From: Phellopilus nigrolimitatus
Lineage: Eukaryota > Basidiomycota > Agaricomycetes > Hymenochaetales > Hymenochaetaceae
Reading direction: 5' to 3'
Assembly (NCBI GenBank): GCA_021029095.1
Contig: JAJOHG010000024.1
Span: 124,001 to 188,000, forward strand
Length of the DNA: 64,000 nucleotides
This document shows, piece by piece, positions 46,493-58,541 of the stretch. A model generated the notes under the pieces. It searched no databases. It worked only from the letters and a program-made list of their open reading frames with translations, and was not told the DNA's origin. The position numbers and the translations under genes are program-made. The first letter of the stretch is position 1, and every line of letters starts with the position of its first letter.

Positions 46493-47070
46493 CTAGGAAG
46501 TTGCTTCTGGTCTGAAGTGCTCACGGAACATGATGAAGTACATCCGCGTCCATTCGGTGCCCTCGTTAATCCAGCCGTGGATAGTTCCGCGCTGGACGAC
46601 AACATCGCCTGGCTTCAGGACGACACGTTTGTCGTCGTCAAGTAGCAAGGTGAGGGTGCCCTCCATCAAGATGCCATAGTCGAGCGAGACGGTGCGATGG
46701 AACGGCTGTCCGCGTTCAAATTGGAATAAATCAATCGCATGACTCACATCGCAATTTTAGTTAGATGTGCACTACTCACCGACCTGTCCCCGGGCGGGAC
46801 CTCGACGACACGGAACGAGCTCCCGTCCGCGCCGAAAAGCTCCTCCGGGTGCTCCTTCACCAGGTCCCGGAACTGGACGTCGTTGCTTGGCTTGGCTGAG
46901 TCCTCCCAAAAGAGGTCGGTGAAGAGGGACGGGGAGCCTTTGAACGGGTGCGGTTCGATCGGCGCGTCTTCGAGCACAACGGCCTTGCCTTCCGGCGTGT
47001 GCCCTGTCACGACGCGCCGGACTGGGGCGCGGTCGGGACGGTCGAATGTTACGTTCTCTGCTGTGGACAT
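46493..47070 (-). CDS. Cupin-domain protein, tandem copy 2
   Basis: ATG 47070 gives MSTAENVTFDRPDRAPVRR, continuing VVTGHTPEGKAVVLEDAPI and PFKGSPSLFTDLFWEDSAK as in copy 1. After an intron (donor GTGAGTAG after VPPGDRS, about 46782) the barrel reads FHRTVSLDYGILMEGTLTL, KPGDVVVQRGTIHGWINEG and ends FREHFRPEATS at 46493. Near-identical residues in the barrel show a recent tandem duplication that included repeat B. Head-to-tail, both leftward. Confidence 0.8.
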
Positions 47071-47452
47071 ACTGGCTGCTGTCGTGCGGTTACGTGTGCG
47101 GAGAAAGCTGGGAGCCAAAGGCTTGATGAAGCCATACTTCGAAGGTTGAGTACCGTTTTATACCGAGATTCCCACCAACCGAGACTAGCGTTCAAGTCGT
47201 CTGTCATACAATCATTCTACTGAATTCCGTATGTGCCTTGTCTGATTATCAGAACGCAAGAGGTCAGCGGGCGCGGAGACGGGACATGCCGAGAAGAGGC
47301 AAAGCTGATAAAGCATGACCTAATCCGCCACGAGCGTCGATCTTCGTCGATCCCGCGCGGGACGTCACGAGACGGAAGTCAAGGATCGACGCAGCGTCAC
47401 ACCCGCTGGTGTCTCAGAGTGGCACGGCGCACGATGGCTCTTCCTTTGTCGC
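47071..47452. promoter_or_regulatory. Divergent region, cupin copy 2 and UVE1
   Basis: 382 bases between divergent starts. A TATAAAAC box on the minus strand at 47155-47162 may serve the cupin gene. The UVE1 side (47330-47450) is CG-rich with GATCGACG/GATCTTCG words, which might relate to light regulation known for UVE1 in other basidiomycetes; this is inference. Confidence 0.4.
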
Positions 47453-49710
47453 ATGCTCCCATCTCTACCTCGACATCGTCTGCTGCTTTTTTCTGGGTCT
47501 TCTACTATTTTACTGCGTGCTCGAATTCTCCCCTTAAACGTTTTAAAACCTTCTCGAAAACTTGACCATCCTTTCGAACTACCAGAGATCTATACCGCTG
47601 CGACTACTCGTACTAGGAAGATGGAGATGTCGACGGCTGTCGTGTATGATTCTGTGGTTTCCTTGAATTTGCCTGCGAAAAGCCAGCCTCTAGGGGCACA
47701 AGGTCATTCGCGAAGCGAATCGCCACTCACCGAAGATCCAGAGACGACTACTCAGCCTAACGAGGCAGTAAAGCCGAAGCGAAAGCCTCGGAAGCGCAAA
47801 AACGAGAAACCTACGATAGTCGGACCAAATGAAATTGAAGGCGAAGAAAAACCGGCTCGGCCGACTCGGAAGCGCAAGACCGTGAAGACCGTCGTCGTTG
47901 AAGAGGCAGAATCTGTGATGATAGACGAGAAGCCAAAGCGGCAGAGCCGAAAGCGCAAGGCCGTCAGCGCTGTAACCGCTGAAGACGAAGGAAATGGAGA
48001 AGCCGAAGAGAAGCCGAAGAAAAAAAGGCGGAGGAAGACCCCCGAGGAGGATAAGGTGTATGCCATCCCGCCTATCGAGAACGTGTTGAGTACGACTTTC
48101 AAAGGTGCGATTTTTGGAAATTATTATTGAAGATCTTAGGGCGGCGCGTACTGACGCGTACAAAAGGCCGGCTCGGCTACGCCTGCCTCAACTCGGTCCT
48201 CCGCTCGTACTCGACGCCCATATTCTGCTCGCGCACCTGCCGCCTCTCGACGCTCGCCGAGCTCGGGCCCGCGCACGTCCGCGCACTCGCGCTGCAGAAC
48301 GTCGCCGACCTGCACACGCTCGTCCGGTGGAACGCGGCGCACGGCATCCACTTCATGCGCATGAGTTCGGAGATGTTCCCGTTCGCGTCGCACCCCGTGC
48401 ACGGGTACCGCCTCGACTTCGCGGACAGGGAGCTGCGAGAGGTCGGCGCGACGGCGCGCGAGCTTGGCGTGCGGCTCACGAGCCACCCCGGGCAGTTTAC
48501 GCAGCTGGGGAGCCCGAGGGAAAATGTGGTGGTGAATGCTATAAGGGACCTGGAGTGTATGCCTTTCTTCTATTTAGCTTGAGATATTTTGACGGACTTG
48601 GCTGCTGGCTAGATCATTGCGAGTTAATGGATCGTATGGGCCTAGACCAAGACAGCATCATGATTATACACATGGGAGGTAAATGTTTACTTACTATGTC
48701 TTTTTTTTCGATATAAAAGACTCATCGGATATTCTGAAGGCGCATACGGCGACAAGCCCGCGACTATCGAGCGCTTCAAAGAGGTCTACGCGAAGCTGCC
48801 AGATAACGTCAAGGCGCGGCTCGTCTTAGAGAACGACGAAGTGAGTCTCCTACTCTTTCTCTTTCGTTCTCTGAGTAAAATGGCTGACCCGATCACGCCG
48901 CCACCAGCTCTGCTACAACGTCGACGACCTCCTCCCCGTCTGCCGCGCGCTGCGCATCCCGCTCGTCTTCGACTACCACCACGACTGGATCTTCCCGTCC
49001 GCGCGGCCGCCCGCCGCGCTCATCCCCGAGATCAACGCGCTCTGGCACGCGAAGGGCATCCGCCCGAAGCAGCACTACAGCGAGCCACGCCCCGGCGCGC
49101 AGACCAACAGCGAGAAGCGCGCGCACTCGGACAGGGTGGCGCGCCTCCCGGCGGACCTGCCGGACGACATGGGTGCGCACATAACCTTAATTGGCTCTTT
49201 TCGTTTTTTTTTTTTCTTAAGGCTGATCGTGACGCGTTGCCTTGCAAAGATCTGATGCTCGAGTGCAAAGACAAAGAGCAGGCTGTCTTCTATCTGTACC
49301 GGCTGTACGGCCTGCACGAGGTCGACGCGCGCGTGCTGCGCCCGCCCGCGGCGGAGGAGAGCCTCCATACGAAAGGCCGGAAGTCCCACAAGCGCGCGAA
49401 GGCAAAGACCGCTGCAGAGCAAAGTGGCGCAGGTGACGACGGAGTGGACGCGGGCATCGCGCGAGAGGCGGAGGAGCACGGCGTCCCGCTCGGCGAGGCG
49501 GCCGAGGCGGCCGTCGACGGCCTCGATTGCGGGAGCGGAGATGAGGAGCCTGTGGACGTTAGTGCGGGCGGGGGCAGGCAGAGGCAGAAGAGGCCGAGGT
49601 CGGTGAGGAAGCAGAACGTGGAGAACAAGGGAGAGAGAGTTAGTGTTGAGGAGGCTGTCGGAGGCCGGGAGCGTAGAAAGACCAAGGCCAGAGGCGAGGT
49701 GAAAGCTTGA
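47453..49710 (+). CDS. UVE1: UV-damage endonuclease (UVDE)
   Basis: Two in-frame ATGs: 47453 (MLPSLPRHRLLLFSGSS) and 47621 (MEMSTAVVYDSV). A Lys/Arg-rich disordered region (KPKRKPRKRKNEKP; KPKKKRRRKTPEEDK) precedes the TIM-barrel: RLGYACLNSVLRS, HGIHFMRMSSEMFPF, LTSHPGQFTQLGSP, SIMIIHMGG, YGDKPATIERFKEVY, RLVLENDE, VCRALRIPLVFDYHHDW and KQHYSEPRPGAQ. The metal-binding His/Glu/Asp positions (RMSSEM, SHPGQ, LENDE, DYHHD) are present. The enzyme nicks 5' of UV photoproducts and other lesions. After the barrel the protein has a long basic/acidic tail of about 130 residues ending KARGEVKA. Introns split it near 48104-48165, 48555-48620 and 48680-48740, with others near 48840-48905 and 49170-49220. 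Confidence 0.92.
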
Positions 49711-49944
49711 CGAGTTGCTGTTGCGCGTCATCGTAAGCAATTGAGCAGTAATGCGTTTCGTGTGGATCACCGTTTCTTGTGTTGAAGTGATTCTCTGGTG
49801 TTTATAAATAACCTATACAATCAGTATGATTTTATTCGGACAAGCCCATCGTTACAAAGCGCTATGCTTTCCCTCCAAAACCATTCCCATCCACCAGTCA
49901 TTTCCTATAAAGATTTCCTTATATTTAACAGTTATAATGTCCTT

Positions 49945-52900
49945 TCATTGAACGGAACCAAATCCAGAGGGGCAGTTCTGGAACGCGATGCTGGCGGAGC
50001 CACTGCGCATGTAGCAAATTTTGGCTGCGATGCACTCGCCTGTGCATGCCTGCGTGCGCACAGAGCCCTTGCCCTGGAAGGTGTTGAACGTCTGCAGTAG
50101 AATCAAAAAAAGGATGGTGAGTATACACGCAAGCGGCTGTGATGAACGGAGTCTCGAAGAGGGTGGTACGAGGAGTGCGCTTACGGTGACGAGGGACGAG
50201 TCGGCCTCCATAGCTGTCGGACGGCGGTCAGTTCGGAAAGTTATCCAGGACGACAAACTTGTATGAACGCTTACCCTCCGTGACGAGGTGCCACCACGTC
50301 GCGTTGAGCGGGTCGTCCGGGCCCCAGCCAGTGATGTTCTGCCCGTACGTCGTGCGCGTGTCGTACTCGAACGCGTAGGTCGGCCCGACGGCGAGCTGGT
50401 CATCTAGCGCCGGGAAGGAGTTCACGTCGGCCCGCCAGCTAGTAGAAATATATGTGAGAGATCAAGGAAATATGCATTTGAGGGACGAGAGACAACTTAC
50501 GTGTGCGCATCGACGATGTCGAATGTCTGTAGCGTGAGGACGGTAAATGCAGGCGCTTAAAGGCAAGAAAATGAGGAGACCACGCACGTTGGAGTCGACT
50601 TCGTAGACGCGGAAACCGGAGTTGAGGTTCGTTAGAGGCGTGATCGAGGGCACGATCTTTCAAGATATAAATATCGCACTCAGTACTGGAAGTGATGAAA
50701 ATCGCACCCATGAGACGGCCTGGGCAGTCGCGGCGGACATATTCGTCCCGTTATTGGCGTAGAAGATCTAAATACCGGAAATGTTATCAGCGTACCGTCC
50801 GCGCCCCGACCAGGAATCTTCACTTACAGAGAGCTGATCCTCATGCGTATGGCCAAAGAAGATGTCTGAAACCCGTATATAAGCCACAAATTATCTTCAG
50901 AAGCAGAGTCCGCGCAGACGCACTGGCGATGACATGCGGCGAGAAGCGATCGACGCTGTGCAGATCGATGTCAGACTTTAACGTTTAGATACTATTTAGT
51001 AGGCGCAGGATCGACGTTCGGACGCACATCTGATAGACTGGAGGGCAGGTCATGAGAAGCCGGGTTTTTAATCAGTGCGGAAAGCGCAGCGGAAGAAACG
51101 TACAGAGGTTTGTAGGGTTCTCCAGGGGGTTTGTCCCGTCCCAGCCGCTCAGGACGTGGCCCAGAATCCAGACTGCATTATTCACGCAAGGTCAGAAAGA
51201 ATTCTCGAAAGAGAGTATGTATGATTATGGACCCACCGCGGTCGCCCGCGTCCTCTGCATCCTGCAGCTCGTCCGTGAGGAAGCGCAGCATGCCCGACGT
51301 GTCCGCCGTCGTAAGGTTGATGTAGTTGAACAAGTTGGCGCTAGTCCACGGGCCACAACCATGTTCAAAACTCCGCCAATAACGATGATTTGGTTCTGAG
51401 CACTTACGTGTACCAGAAGTCGGTGTTGAGAGTGATGACGCGCAGCCCGTCCTGGCGGCGGACCATGTACGCGCCGTAGTGCGCACGTGCAAGCGCGACG
51501 GCCGCGTCAGGGAGCCAGTCCTCGTGCGCCCAGAGGCCCGCGACGTGGTCGTAGTTCCTATATAAACAATTCAATCGGCGATATAAATATCTAAAGAGAA
51601 ATCGTTGCGGGACTTACCAGCTGAATTGCTCCCCGAGCGCGCCGCCGAGGGAGTGCGGAGCGTCTTGGGCCCTGCGGCGGGGAATGGGTATCGATAAAGG
51701 AAAGAACAGGACTAGGCTTACTCGTTATGAGTGTCGTGGTTACCGAGGGCGGCGTACACAGGCCCTGAGCCGAGCATCCGGCGAAAGAGGTCGTACAGCA
51801 CCGTCTACCATAATATGAGGTCAGTTTCGGAAAGAACATCCAGGAAAGGCGAGGAAATGAGAAACAAAAATCTTGCCTCAGTGTATTCGACGTAGGCCCT
51901 TGAGAGCTCATTTTCCGGGTCGTGCGAGACAAGATCACCGGTGTACACCGTAAACGCGAAGCCGCTTTCTTGCGTCCCAGAAAGGGCCGGGATGGCCTGG
52001 AGAGCCGATAATGCAAGGGAGTACGGCGTGTCGCTGTGATTCGTTAGTGTGTTAATCTGGAGTAGAAGAACATAGTAAACCCGAGAACTTGCCAGAGGTA
52101 GGAGCCGAAACGCGGGGCAGGGAAAAGCGTCTGGTTCGGACTATTGGACGCGACGTTGCCCTCGCGGCAGCAGAGACTGGACGTGCAGTTGGCCTCCGCA
52201 CCGGTGGTGTAACCTGCATCGTATTAATTATAATTTATCAGTTTTTCGCTGCAAAAAGTCCATACTCACGCGGATCAATGTGGAAGTCCGAGAGATGGAG
52301 GACCTTGAGGCGGGTCCCGCTCGGCGTCTTGGGCGCAGGGAGCGGGTCGGGCTTCGGCTTCGCGAACCAGCCCGTCAAGTTCAGCGCCGAGGTGGGCGGC
52401 AGCGGACACGCGCCAAGGAAGTTCTGGCAGAAGAGCTGCGCAGGCGGCCGGACATCAGCAACAGTGACACGATGCGCTCGCTCGGCACGCGCACCTGCCC
52501 ATCGTACCCAAGCACATCCGCGTTCGCGAGCACCTGCGTGATCACGCTCCCAAGCGAGTTGGCGCTGTACGTCGTGCTGCACGAGTGAGAGAGCTCGAAC
52601 GCCTCGCAGAGCCCGATAACGGCGGCGGGCCCCTGCTCCGGCGCGGCGAGCGCGACGAACTTGGCGATGCCGAGCGCAGCCTGACAGGAAGCGCAGGAGT
52701 TATTGAGGAAGGGGGAGTTCGGCGTCTCCGGAGATGCGATGAGCTGGATTTGCCGGAGCGCCTGCGCGAGGATAGTCGACGAGGAGGCCGTCGACGGAAG
52801 AGGGTGCGGGTCGGCTGTATCGTTCTTTCGTAGAGAACAAAATTAGACATATATAGATAAAAATAAAACAAAAACATGAAAAACAAATGAACATACCGTG

Positions 52901-53182
52901 GGTATCGTGTCCGGGTTCGTCAGCTCAAACGGGTACGTTTCATGCTACATCGAAAAGCTCGTTTTAAAAGTTTGTTCGAAAATAAAACGCAACACTCACC
53001 GTAACCGGGTCGCTGATAACTGGCTGCACCTGCGCGCTCGTCTGCGTCGGGTCGTTGTAGTACGACGCGTACACCGACGTCGGGAACGCGCCGGGCGCGG
53101 TAAACGCAGACGGGCCGAAGCTCAACGTCTGCGCGCTCGCCGCCGTCGCCGCCGCCGAGAACACAACGAAAGTCATATTCAT
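49945..53182 (-). CDS. Acid sphingomyelinase-like phosphodiesterase (saposin B plus calcineurin-type domain)
   Basis: ATG 53182 (MNMTFVVFSAAATAASAQ) is a signal peptide. A saposin-B-like Cys-rich part follows (CASCQAALGIAKFVALAA, CEAFELSHSC, FCQNFLGACPLPP), and a Pro-rich linker leads to the metallophosphatase: LKVLHLSDFHIDP, TTGAEANCTSSLCCREGNV, VYTGDLVSHD, VYAALGNHDTHN, ILGHVLSGWDG and FFGHTHEDQLSI, the full set of metal-ligand blocks. The C-terminal Cys region ends GSASIAFQNCPSGFGSVQ. Over ten short introns. Secreted or vacuolar; predicted to release phosphocholine from sphingomyelin-like lipids, but fungal relatives may act on other phosphodiesters. An apparent frame change near 52460 is resolved by an intron (GTGCGC...GCGCAG) joining YDGQ to LFCQNF. 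Confidence 0.88.
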
Positions 53183-53568
53183 CGTCAAAGAAGCGATTCC
53201 GTCGTCGCGAGCTCAAGGAACTCGGTCGTCGAGCAACGCGGCGTTGCACTTTTATATGTCTGTAACTCGCATTCACCCGCGCGTCTCCTACTTCCTGCCC
53301 CTCGCTATTTCCGTCGCATTGTCCTCGTGCAGCCCGGTCCGCACGTTTCCCGTCTGCATTTTCTCGCGAAATGTCATCGCAGCCGCTCTCATAATCTGCG
53401 ACGTGCGCGCGATGAGGAACGTGCGTCGGCTACGGCACCAGATTTTTTGATGTACTTAATCAATAGCACGCGTGGGAAATCGTCGACAAGCCAATCATGT
53501 CGCGTACATCATAAAAGTCGAGTACAAATTTAGGGAGTACAAAAGAAAAAGAAATGAAGACGAGGCGT
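53183..53568. other. Intergenic region between leftward phosphodiesterase and arrestin-like genes
   Basis: 386 bases with the phosphodiesterase promoter (a TATAAAAG box on the minus strand near 53249-53256, rc of CTTTTATA) and the arrestin-like 3' end. No additional gene. Confidence 0.45.
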
Positions 53569-56489
53569 TCAGGCTGCATAAGAAGCACCGGGAATAAAAC
53601 TTGTCGTCATAGAACGAGAGCCGACTCCTGGTCTCGAAGGGTAGGGGTCGTCGTCGTCGTCGTCGTCTTGCTCGCGGGTCTTCTGCTCGAGCATCGCAAT
53701 CCGAGCACGGACAGGGCTCATTCCGCCACCAGCCTTCGCAGAACGTGCAGCGTTCAATTTTGCGCGCGTCAGCAAGGCGGTGGAATAGTCACTATAAAGT
53801 TCACGCTCAGAGTTGCCGGGCGTAGTCGAGGCACGGGAGACATGTGGACGAGGGCCCCGCGCTTTCCGCCCAGATGCCATGGGCGGGCTGTCGTTGCGAC
53901 GCTCGGGACGCTGAGCCGGAATGCGGCGCAGAGGACTCCCTATCTCTATATGTGCCTGTACCGAGTGGGCAATCGAGTAGACAGACCCGGGGCTCTCGTC
54001 GATCACGCGGTTCCACGGGCCCGCAGGCTGCATAGCGCCAGCGTCGGCTTGCTCAGCGTCTTTTCTCTCGAGCGCTCGGTAGAAAAGGGCACGCCGTTGG
54101 GGAGACATGCTCTTAGCCATGTGCTGTCCGTGGATACCCCCGACTCCTACGTGGCTTCGGGCGCTCTCATTACTGGGGCCCAAATTCGACTGCCGTTCGG
54201 GGACGCCTCCAGCATGCTTTGCGTTGGGCACGCCCGGTCGGACAGATCCACGATCTTGCTCCTGTAATTTATAGCGAGCCGCGCCTGCAGGAAGCCGGAA
54301 CGCACCTGCCTCCAAGCGTGCGCTCGCGCAGCCCACCATCCGCTCCAGCTCTTCATCAGACTCGACATCGTCCGCGCCACTACCGTCGCCATAGTCGCCA
54401 TGCCCACGCTCCTCCTCGTCCTCATAACCATCGTCGTACTCGTCGAGGCGCCCATTCCCATCGCTGCAGCCGCCCTCGCTGTACCCCGAGTCCGCCCCCT
54501 CGAGTATCGACGCAGAACCGGGAATATCGCCGAACGCGCAGTCTAGCTCGTCCGTGTCCTCGACGCCGCCGAGATCGTGCAGCGTGTGCGCGGTTGGCAG
54601 GGCCGGGAGCGGGACGTCGCGGCGCGCGTGCGCCTGATGGGCATGCACACCGAAGCGCACGTGGTCCAAAGCGTCGCCTGCGCCTGGAAGCCCGACTCCT
54701 GCGGTCCGCTGGCTGGTTGAGTCGTGCTTAGACTGCCGTGAGCCGGGAAGTCGTGATCCAGATCTCTCAGAGACCGGATGATCTTCGCGATAATATGCAG
54801 GCCTGGGCGTATCCAACTCGATCATCGACGACGCCGAGACTGGCATGACCGGGCCAGAAGGCGGGGGGTCGAGCGAGACGAAGTTGACCACGCGGATCGG
54901 GAGAGTGACGTGCACGGCATCAGAGTTCCCTGCGATCGAACCAACGCCGAGACTGACGCGAAGCGCGTAATCAACTTCGACGAGCCGGGTGCGGGGAATC
55001 GTGAGGGCATCAGCCTGGAAGCCGTCAAAGATGGATTAGCAGCTGGACACACAACGCAGAGCCAATCTTCGACGCTTTGCTTACAGGAATGGTTATACAA
55101 TGATCCACAGCCGCCGCCTCCCCGGGTCCAACGCCCGTCCACCAGCCCTTCGCGCTCGCGTGCCCCTTCACGCCCTTCTGCCCCGCACCCAAAACGGCCT
55201 CCGCAATGCGCTTCTCGCTCGTCTCCGTCTCGCACGCATCGATGTCGCCGCCGAAGCCCACGCCGTTGTGCGCATGCGGGCGGAACAGCGTCGTCGTGCG
55301 GACGAGCGCGAGGTTGACACTGCGCACCGTCTTGCGCGTGTTGTTCGCGATGCGCAGGCGCACGTGCACGGGCTGGCTCGCTACCCACGTGCCACGGTGC
55401 AGAGATGCGGTAAGTGCGAGCGTGCCCTCGCCGCCCATAAAGAGCCTTTTCGCCGCACGCGCAAGAACGGGATGCGGGGCGGGAGCGAGCACCGTGACCG
55501 GGTCAAGGGCAGGCCAAATTTCGCAGTCGCGGTAGAAATGGGCGATGGAACGCTTGCCCGAGCTCGGATCGACGACTTTCATCGACCTGCATAACCAGTC
55601 AGTCAAGGAAAGAAATCACAGAAGAAAAAAAATCGCACGCTATCACTATGTATCTGATCATAGCTCCACAGCGATTAATCAAGACGCCTTTGGGCCTTCC
55701 TCCGGAGCTGACCAGTGGAAGCTTAAGGGAGAAGCGGACGGAATACTCGCCCTCGCCCACAGAGCCAAAACCTTCTTTGTCAACAGAGCTCGTGAATAAA
55801 CCGCTGCATCCGTCAGATATGTCCGCGAGTGGCGCAGTAACCTGGTAGAATATATGTCGGTGTTCATTCCCCGGAGCAACTTCAAACCCGGCGGCGCGAA
55901 TTTTGCCTCCGCCAAGGCTGAGGACATCGCCTTTCGTCTTCGGGTGTATATGTATCTGCACAGTCCCCGAAAGAAACCCACCCTCCACAGCCGTGTTATT
56001 CTCGAGGATGAGATCCAAAGCGACGCGCACACGAGACCGGCCCTGCTCGAAGGCGACTGCATCTGGTGACTCCTTGGTCTGCCCCTGCAACAACGAAACC
56101 ACCGCCCCCGACTTCACCTTCGCGGAGGAATCACCAAGGAGGACTTTTAGCTCCGCGGCGCGGCGCGTTGGCGATGCTTGCGCGCTCAGAAGGGTGCCGT
56201 GTCGGACCAAACCCAGGTCCAAGGACGTTCCGCGCCGGTGCTCAATTCGCAAGCGGGACTGAACATGAGAGCTTCGCGCAGTGTTTGGAGGCATGCGTGC
56301 CTTCGCCCCGCTAACAGGAGTGACCGCGCCCGGCTCAATATGCCTGCCCTCCCTGAAACCCGAGCTGAGTCCGCCGGCGTGCTTGTCGATCTCGACCATG
56401 GACCCGCCGGTCTCTGCGAGGAGCAGCCCGGCCATTCCTTTCGCAGGAGCGCATCGCGACGATAGTCTGTGCGCTCTCGTCGCCACCAT
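53569..56489 (-). CDS. Arrestin-domain protein with long disordered tail
   Basis: Open from ATG 56489 (MVATRAHRLSSRC); the exact start is uncertain, since another frame also opens upstream. Beta-sandwich-like strands follow: VALDLILENNTAVEGGFLSG, VQIHIHPKTKGD, EGEYSVRFSLKLPL and KGVLINRCGAMIRYIV are the arrestin-N pattern. After an intron, WVASQPVHVRLRIANNT, VNLALVRTTTLF and, across another intron (about 55018-55090), TRLVEVDYALRVSLGVG with AVHVTLPIRVVNF form the arrestin-C domain. The remaining 400 residues are disordered, with acidic (EYDDGYEDEEERGHGDYGDG) and basic parts and a (Asp)7 run from GTC repeats at 53650-53670. In fungi such proteins act as adaptors that bring Rsp5-type ubiquitin ligases to membrane transporters; no PPxY motif was recognised, so this role is inferred. 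Confidence 0.7.
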
Positions 56490-57402
56490 CCTTCACATTC
56501 GGCCCAGTGCATCGACCCACTGGGGTTTGCTATTCTCGCGCCAGCTTCCGTGGTGAGCGTATCGCCAGGAGGCCGTGGAATACGGTTTGGAAGATGTAGT
56601 TCGATGCCGAGACCTGTACCGCCGTGCATAATGTGCCCACGTAGTTCCTGGGCTAATTTCTAGATGCCTAGAGGGAGAAATGTCTGCAAAAACACCGTGT
56701 GCGATAATAGGATAGGGCTGACAAGCCATGTCAGCCTCCGTTCGGCTTGTTTCAGCATGTCTATTGCAAATTCGACTACGTGGTTAGAAAATACAGGTGA
56801 AGACGTTTAATAACTTGACGAACATCGGAATTCCATCAATATTTTGCAGATTAACGCGCTTTTTTCTAGGAGGCTAAGCAAGCGTCCGTATCAGCGCGGG
56901 GTTGGCTACCGATGAGTCCAAACGAGCAGTGCATTTCAAAAGATGCATCGACTGTAAAGCAGCCCAATGTCCCTGCGTTCCCTGAAGCAGCTTGAGGATG
57001 TCAAAGCTCGACTCGTCGACGTCGTGAATGAAGATGAAGTTCAAATTTGTCTGGTCGCGACGTCGGCCGTCGGCCGTTTAGGGCCGGCTGATTCGAATTC
57101 GTAATGTCGAAAACCACACAAGTAATCAAAATAAATAATTTGAGTAGGCATCAGGCAGTGGGGATACAAAAAGGTATGCTACAGGTTAGGGGGAGCGTAT
57201 GTAAAGTCAGGGCACTAGGATACAGTGGTATAACGCGATCCGTTGCTGTTAAGATGGAGTATTGTCCGCATGCCGAATAAGTTATGCAACAGAGAAACAA
57301 GATGTGAAGCCAATTCGTTTAATGGGTTTGTTCGCAATATAAATAAGATGAAAATGAAAGAATGGAATTTGTCCAAGCCAAGAGAAATTACGCTTGATAC
57401 CT
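56490..57402. other. Intergenic region between arrestin-like and GNAT genes
   Basis: Between 56490 and 56640 a second frame opens upstream of the arrestin-like start (MHGGTGLGIELHLPNR) and might be part of its first exon. The rest, to 57402, has no gene and should contain the arrestin-like promoter and the GNAT 3' region. Confidence 0.4.
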
Positions 57403-58541
57403 TCACCAGTGTCCGAGGTCGACCTTGGTGCGATCGAAGCCGAGCTCGAGCCATGACTCGACCATCTTCGTCTTGCACAGGAGACCGAGGGTCGAGGCCA
57501 ACGAAGCCAACACGGTTGTAGACTTTCGCGGCACTGTTGGTGTGCCCGACGTACAAGACGACGTGTTGCTTGTGTTTGCGGGTGAAGAGGCTGGGGGATG
57601 CCACGTGTCAAAATAAATTAATCCACCAATAAAGGGGAAAGACGTACTCGTTGCAGACTTCACGAACAAGGCGATGGGCATAGCCGCGCCCCCGGAATTC
57701 AGGCGGAGTGTAGACCTTGGTGATAGCGGTTACCGTCGCATTCGCACGGGTCAGAGCGACTATGCAGGCAACTACCCAGCCGTGCGCCTGTTGGGCTTTA
57801 AGGACCCACAGCTGACCGCCTTGATCAGCTCAGTGGCCTCAGTAAGCGCAGCCCGCTGCTGACAATACGAATGGTGGCTAGATTAAATTCAGTATCTCGT
57901 TATGAACGAAGAATGATGCTGAAATAACTCACAGAGTCTGCCGCGAAACCATGGCACAAACGCGCAACCTGGTGAGTGTCATGTTCATCGGCAGGACGCA
58001 TATTGACTGAGCGGTCTGCAAGCGCCGCCCGATCCAACAATGGTTCGGTACAGTATGAGAACTTTGCTGCGTAGTAGGGCTCTTTCACCACCCTTATGCC
58101 AGTGCAGCTAGTCCAGTATCGCGCAAAGCTCATCGCAACACGTTCCACCGCAAAGATCGAGTAGACGCGCCGCGAGTCAACTGCATCAGTAAGCTCACGC
58201 GCCATTATCCGCATGCGAAGGTCCAAGTATTCGTCGGTGAGTTCGTCGGTAAAGCGAGTGCCGTAGATGAAGATGGGATATTTCCCGATAACCCCGTCTG
58301 TGCATGCGAGCACGAAGTCGACGGATGGCTGGGAGCTTCCTGACGATGAGCACGACGTTGAACAAACGATCCAAAATTCGTCCTGTTGCGGACGGTGGCC
58401 ATTCGTGCGGTACTTCTCCAGCTTGGCGAACAGGATGTTCGATCGAGGATCGCGCTTCAAAGTCTCCAGGACCGTTCCTGGGATTCTCAGCGCAGAGTCG
58501 TATTTAACAGCGGACACGGTTCCGTCGGTGCGAACAGGCAT
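57403..58541 (-). CDS. GNAT-family N-acetyltransferase
   Basis: ATG 58541 (MPVRTDGTVSAVKYDS). After LCHGFAADS an intron leads to LWVLKAQQAHGWVVACIV and the acetyl-CoA loop ITKVYTPPEFRGRGYAHRLV (R-G-R-G-Y-A), then across a further intron (GTACGT, about 57655) to VVLYVGHTNSAAKVYNRVGF. The family-typical end SWLELGFDRTKVDLGHW is present, but one base out of frame with the preceding exon: the frame changes between about 57480 and 57505. If read straight, the protein would end with an unrelated tail. The substrate is unknown; the length of about 310 residues fits a group common in Agaricomycetes. Confidence 0.75.

Noticed and set aside
52440..52520. Apparent frameshift in the sphingomyelinase-like gene
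   Set aside because: A normal intron (GTGCGC...GCGCAG) joins YDGQ to LFCQNF in frame.
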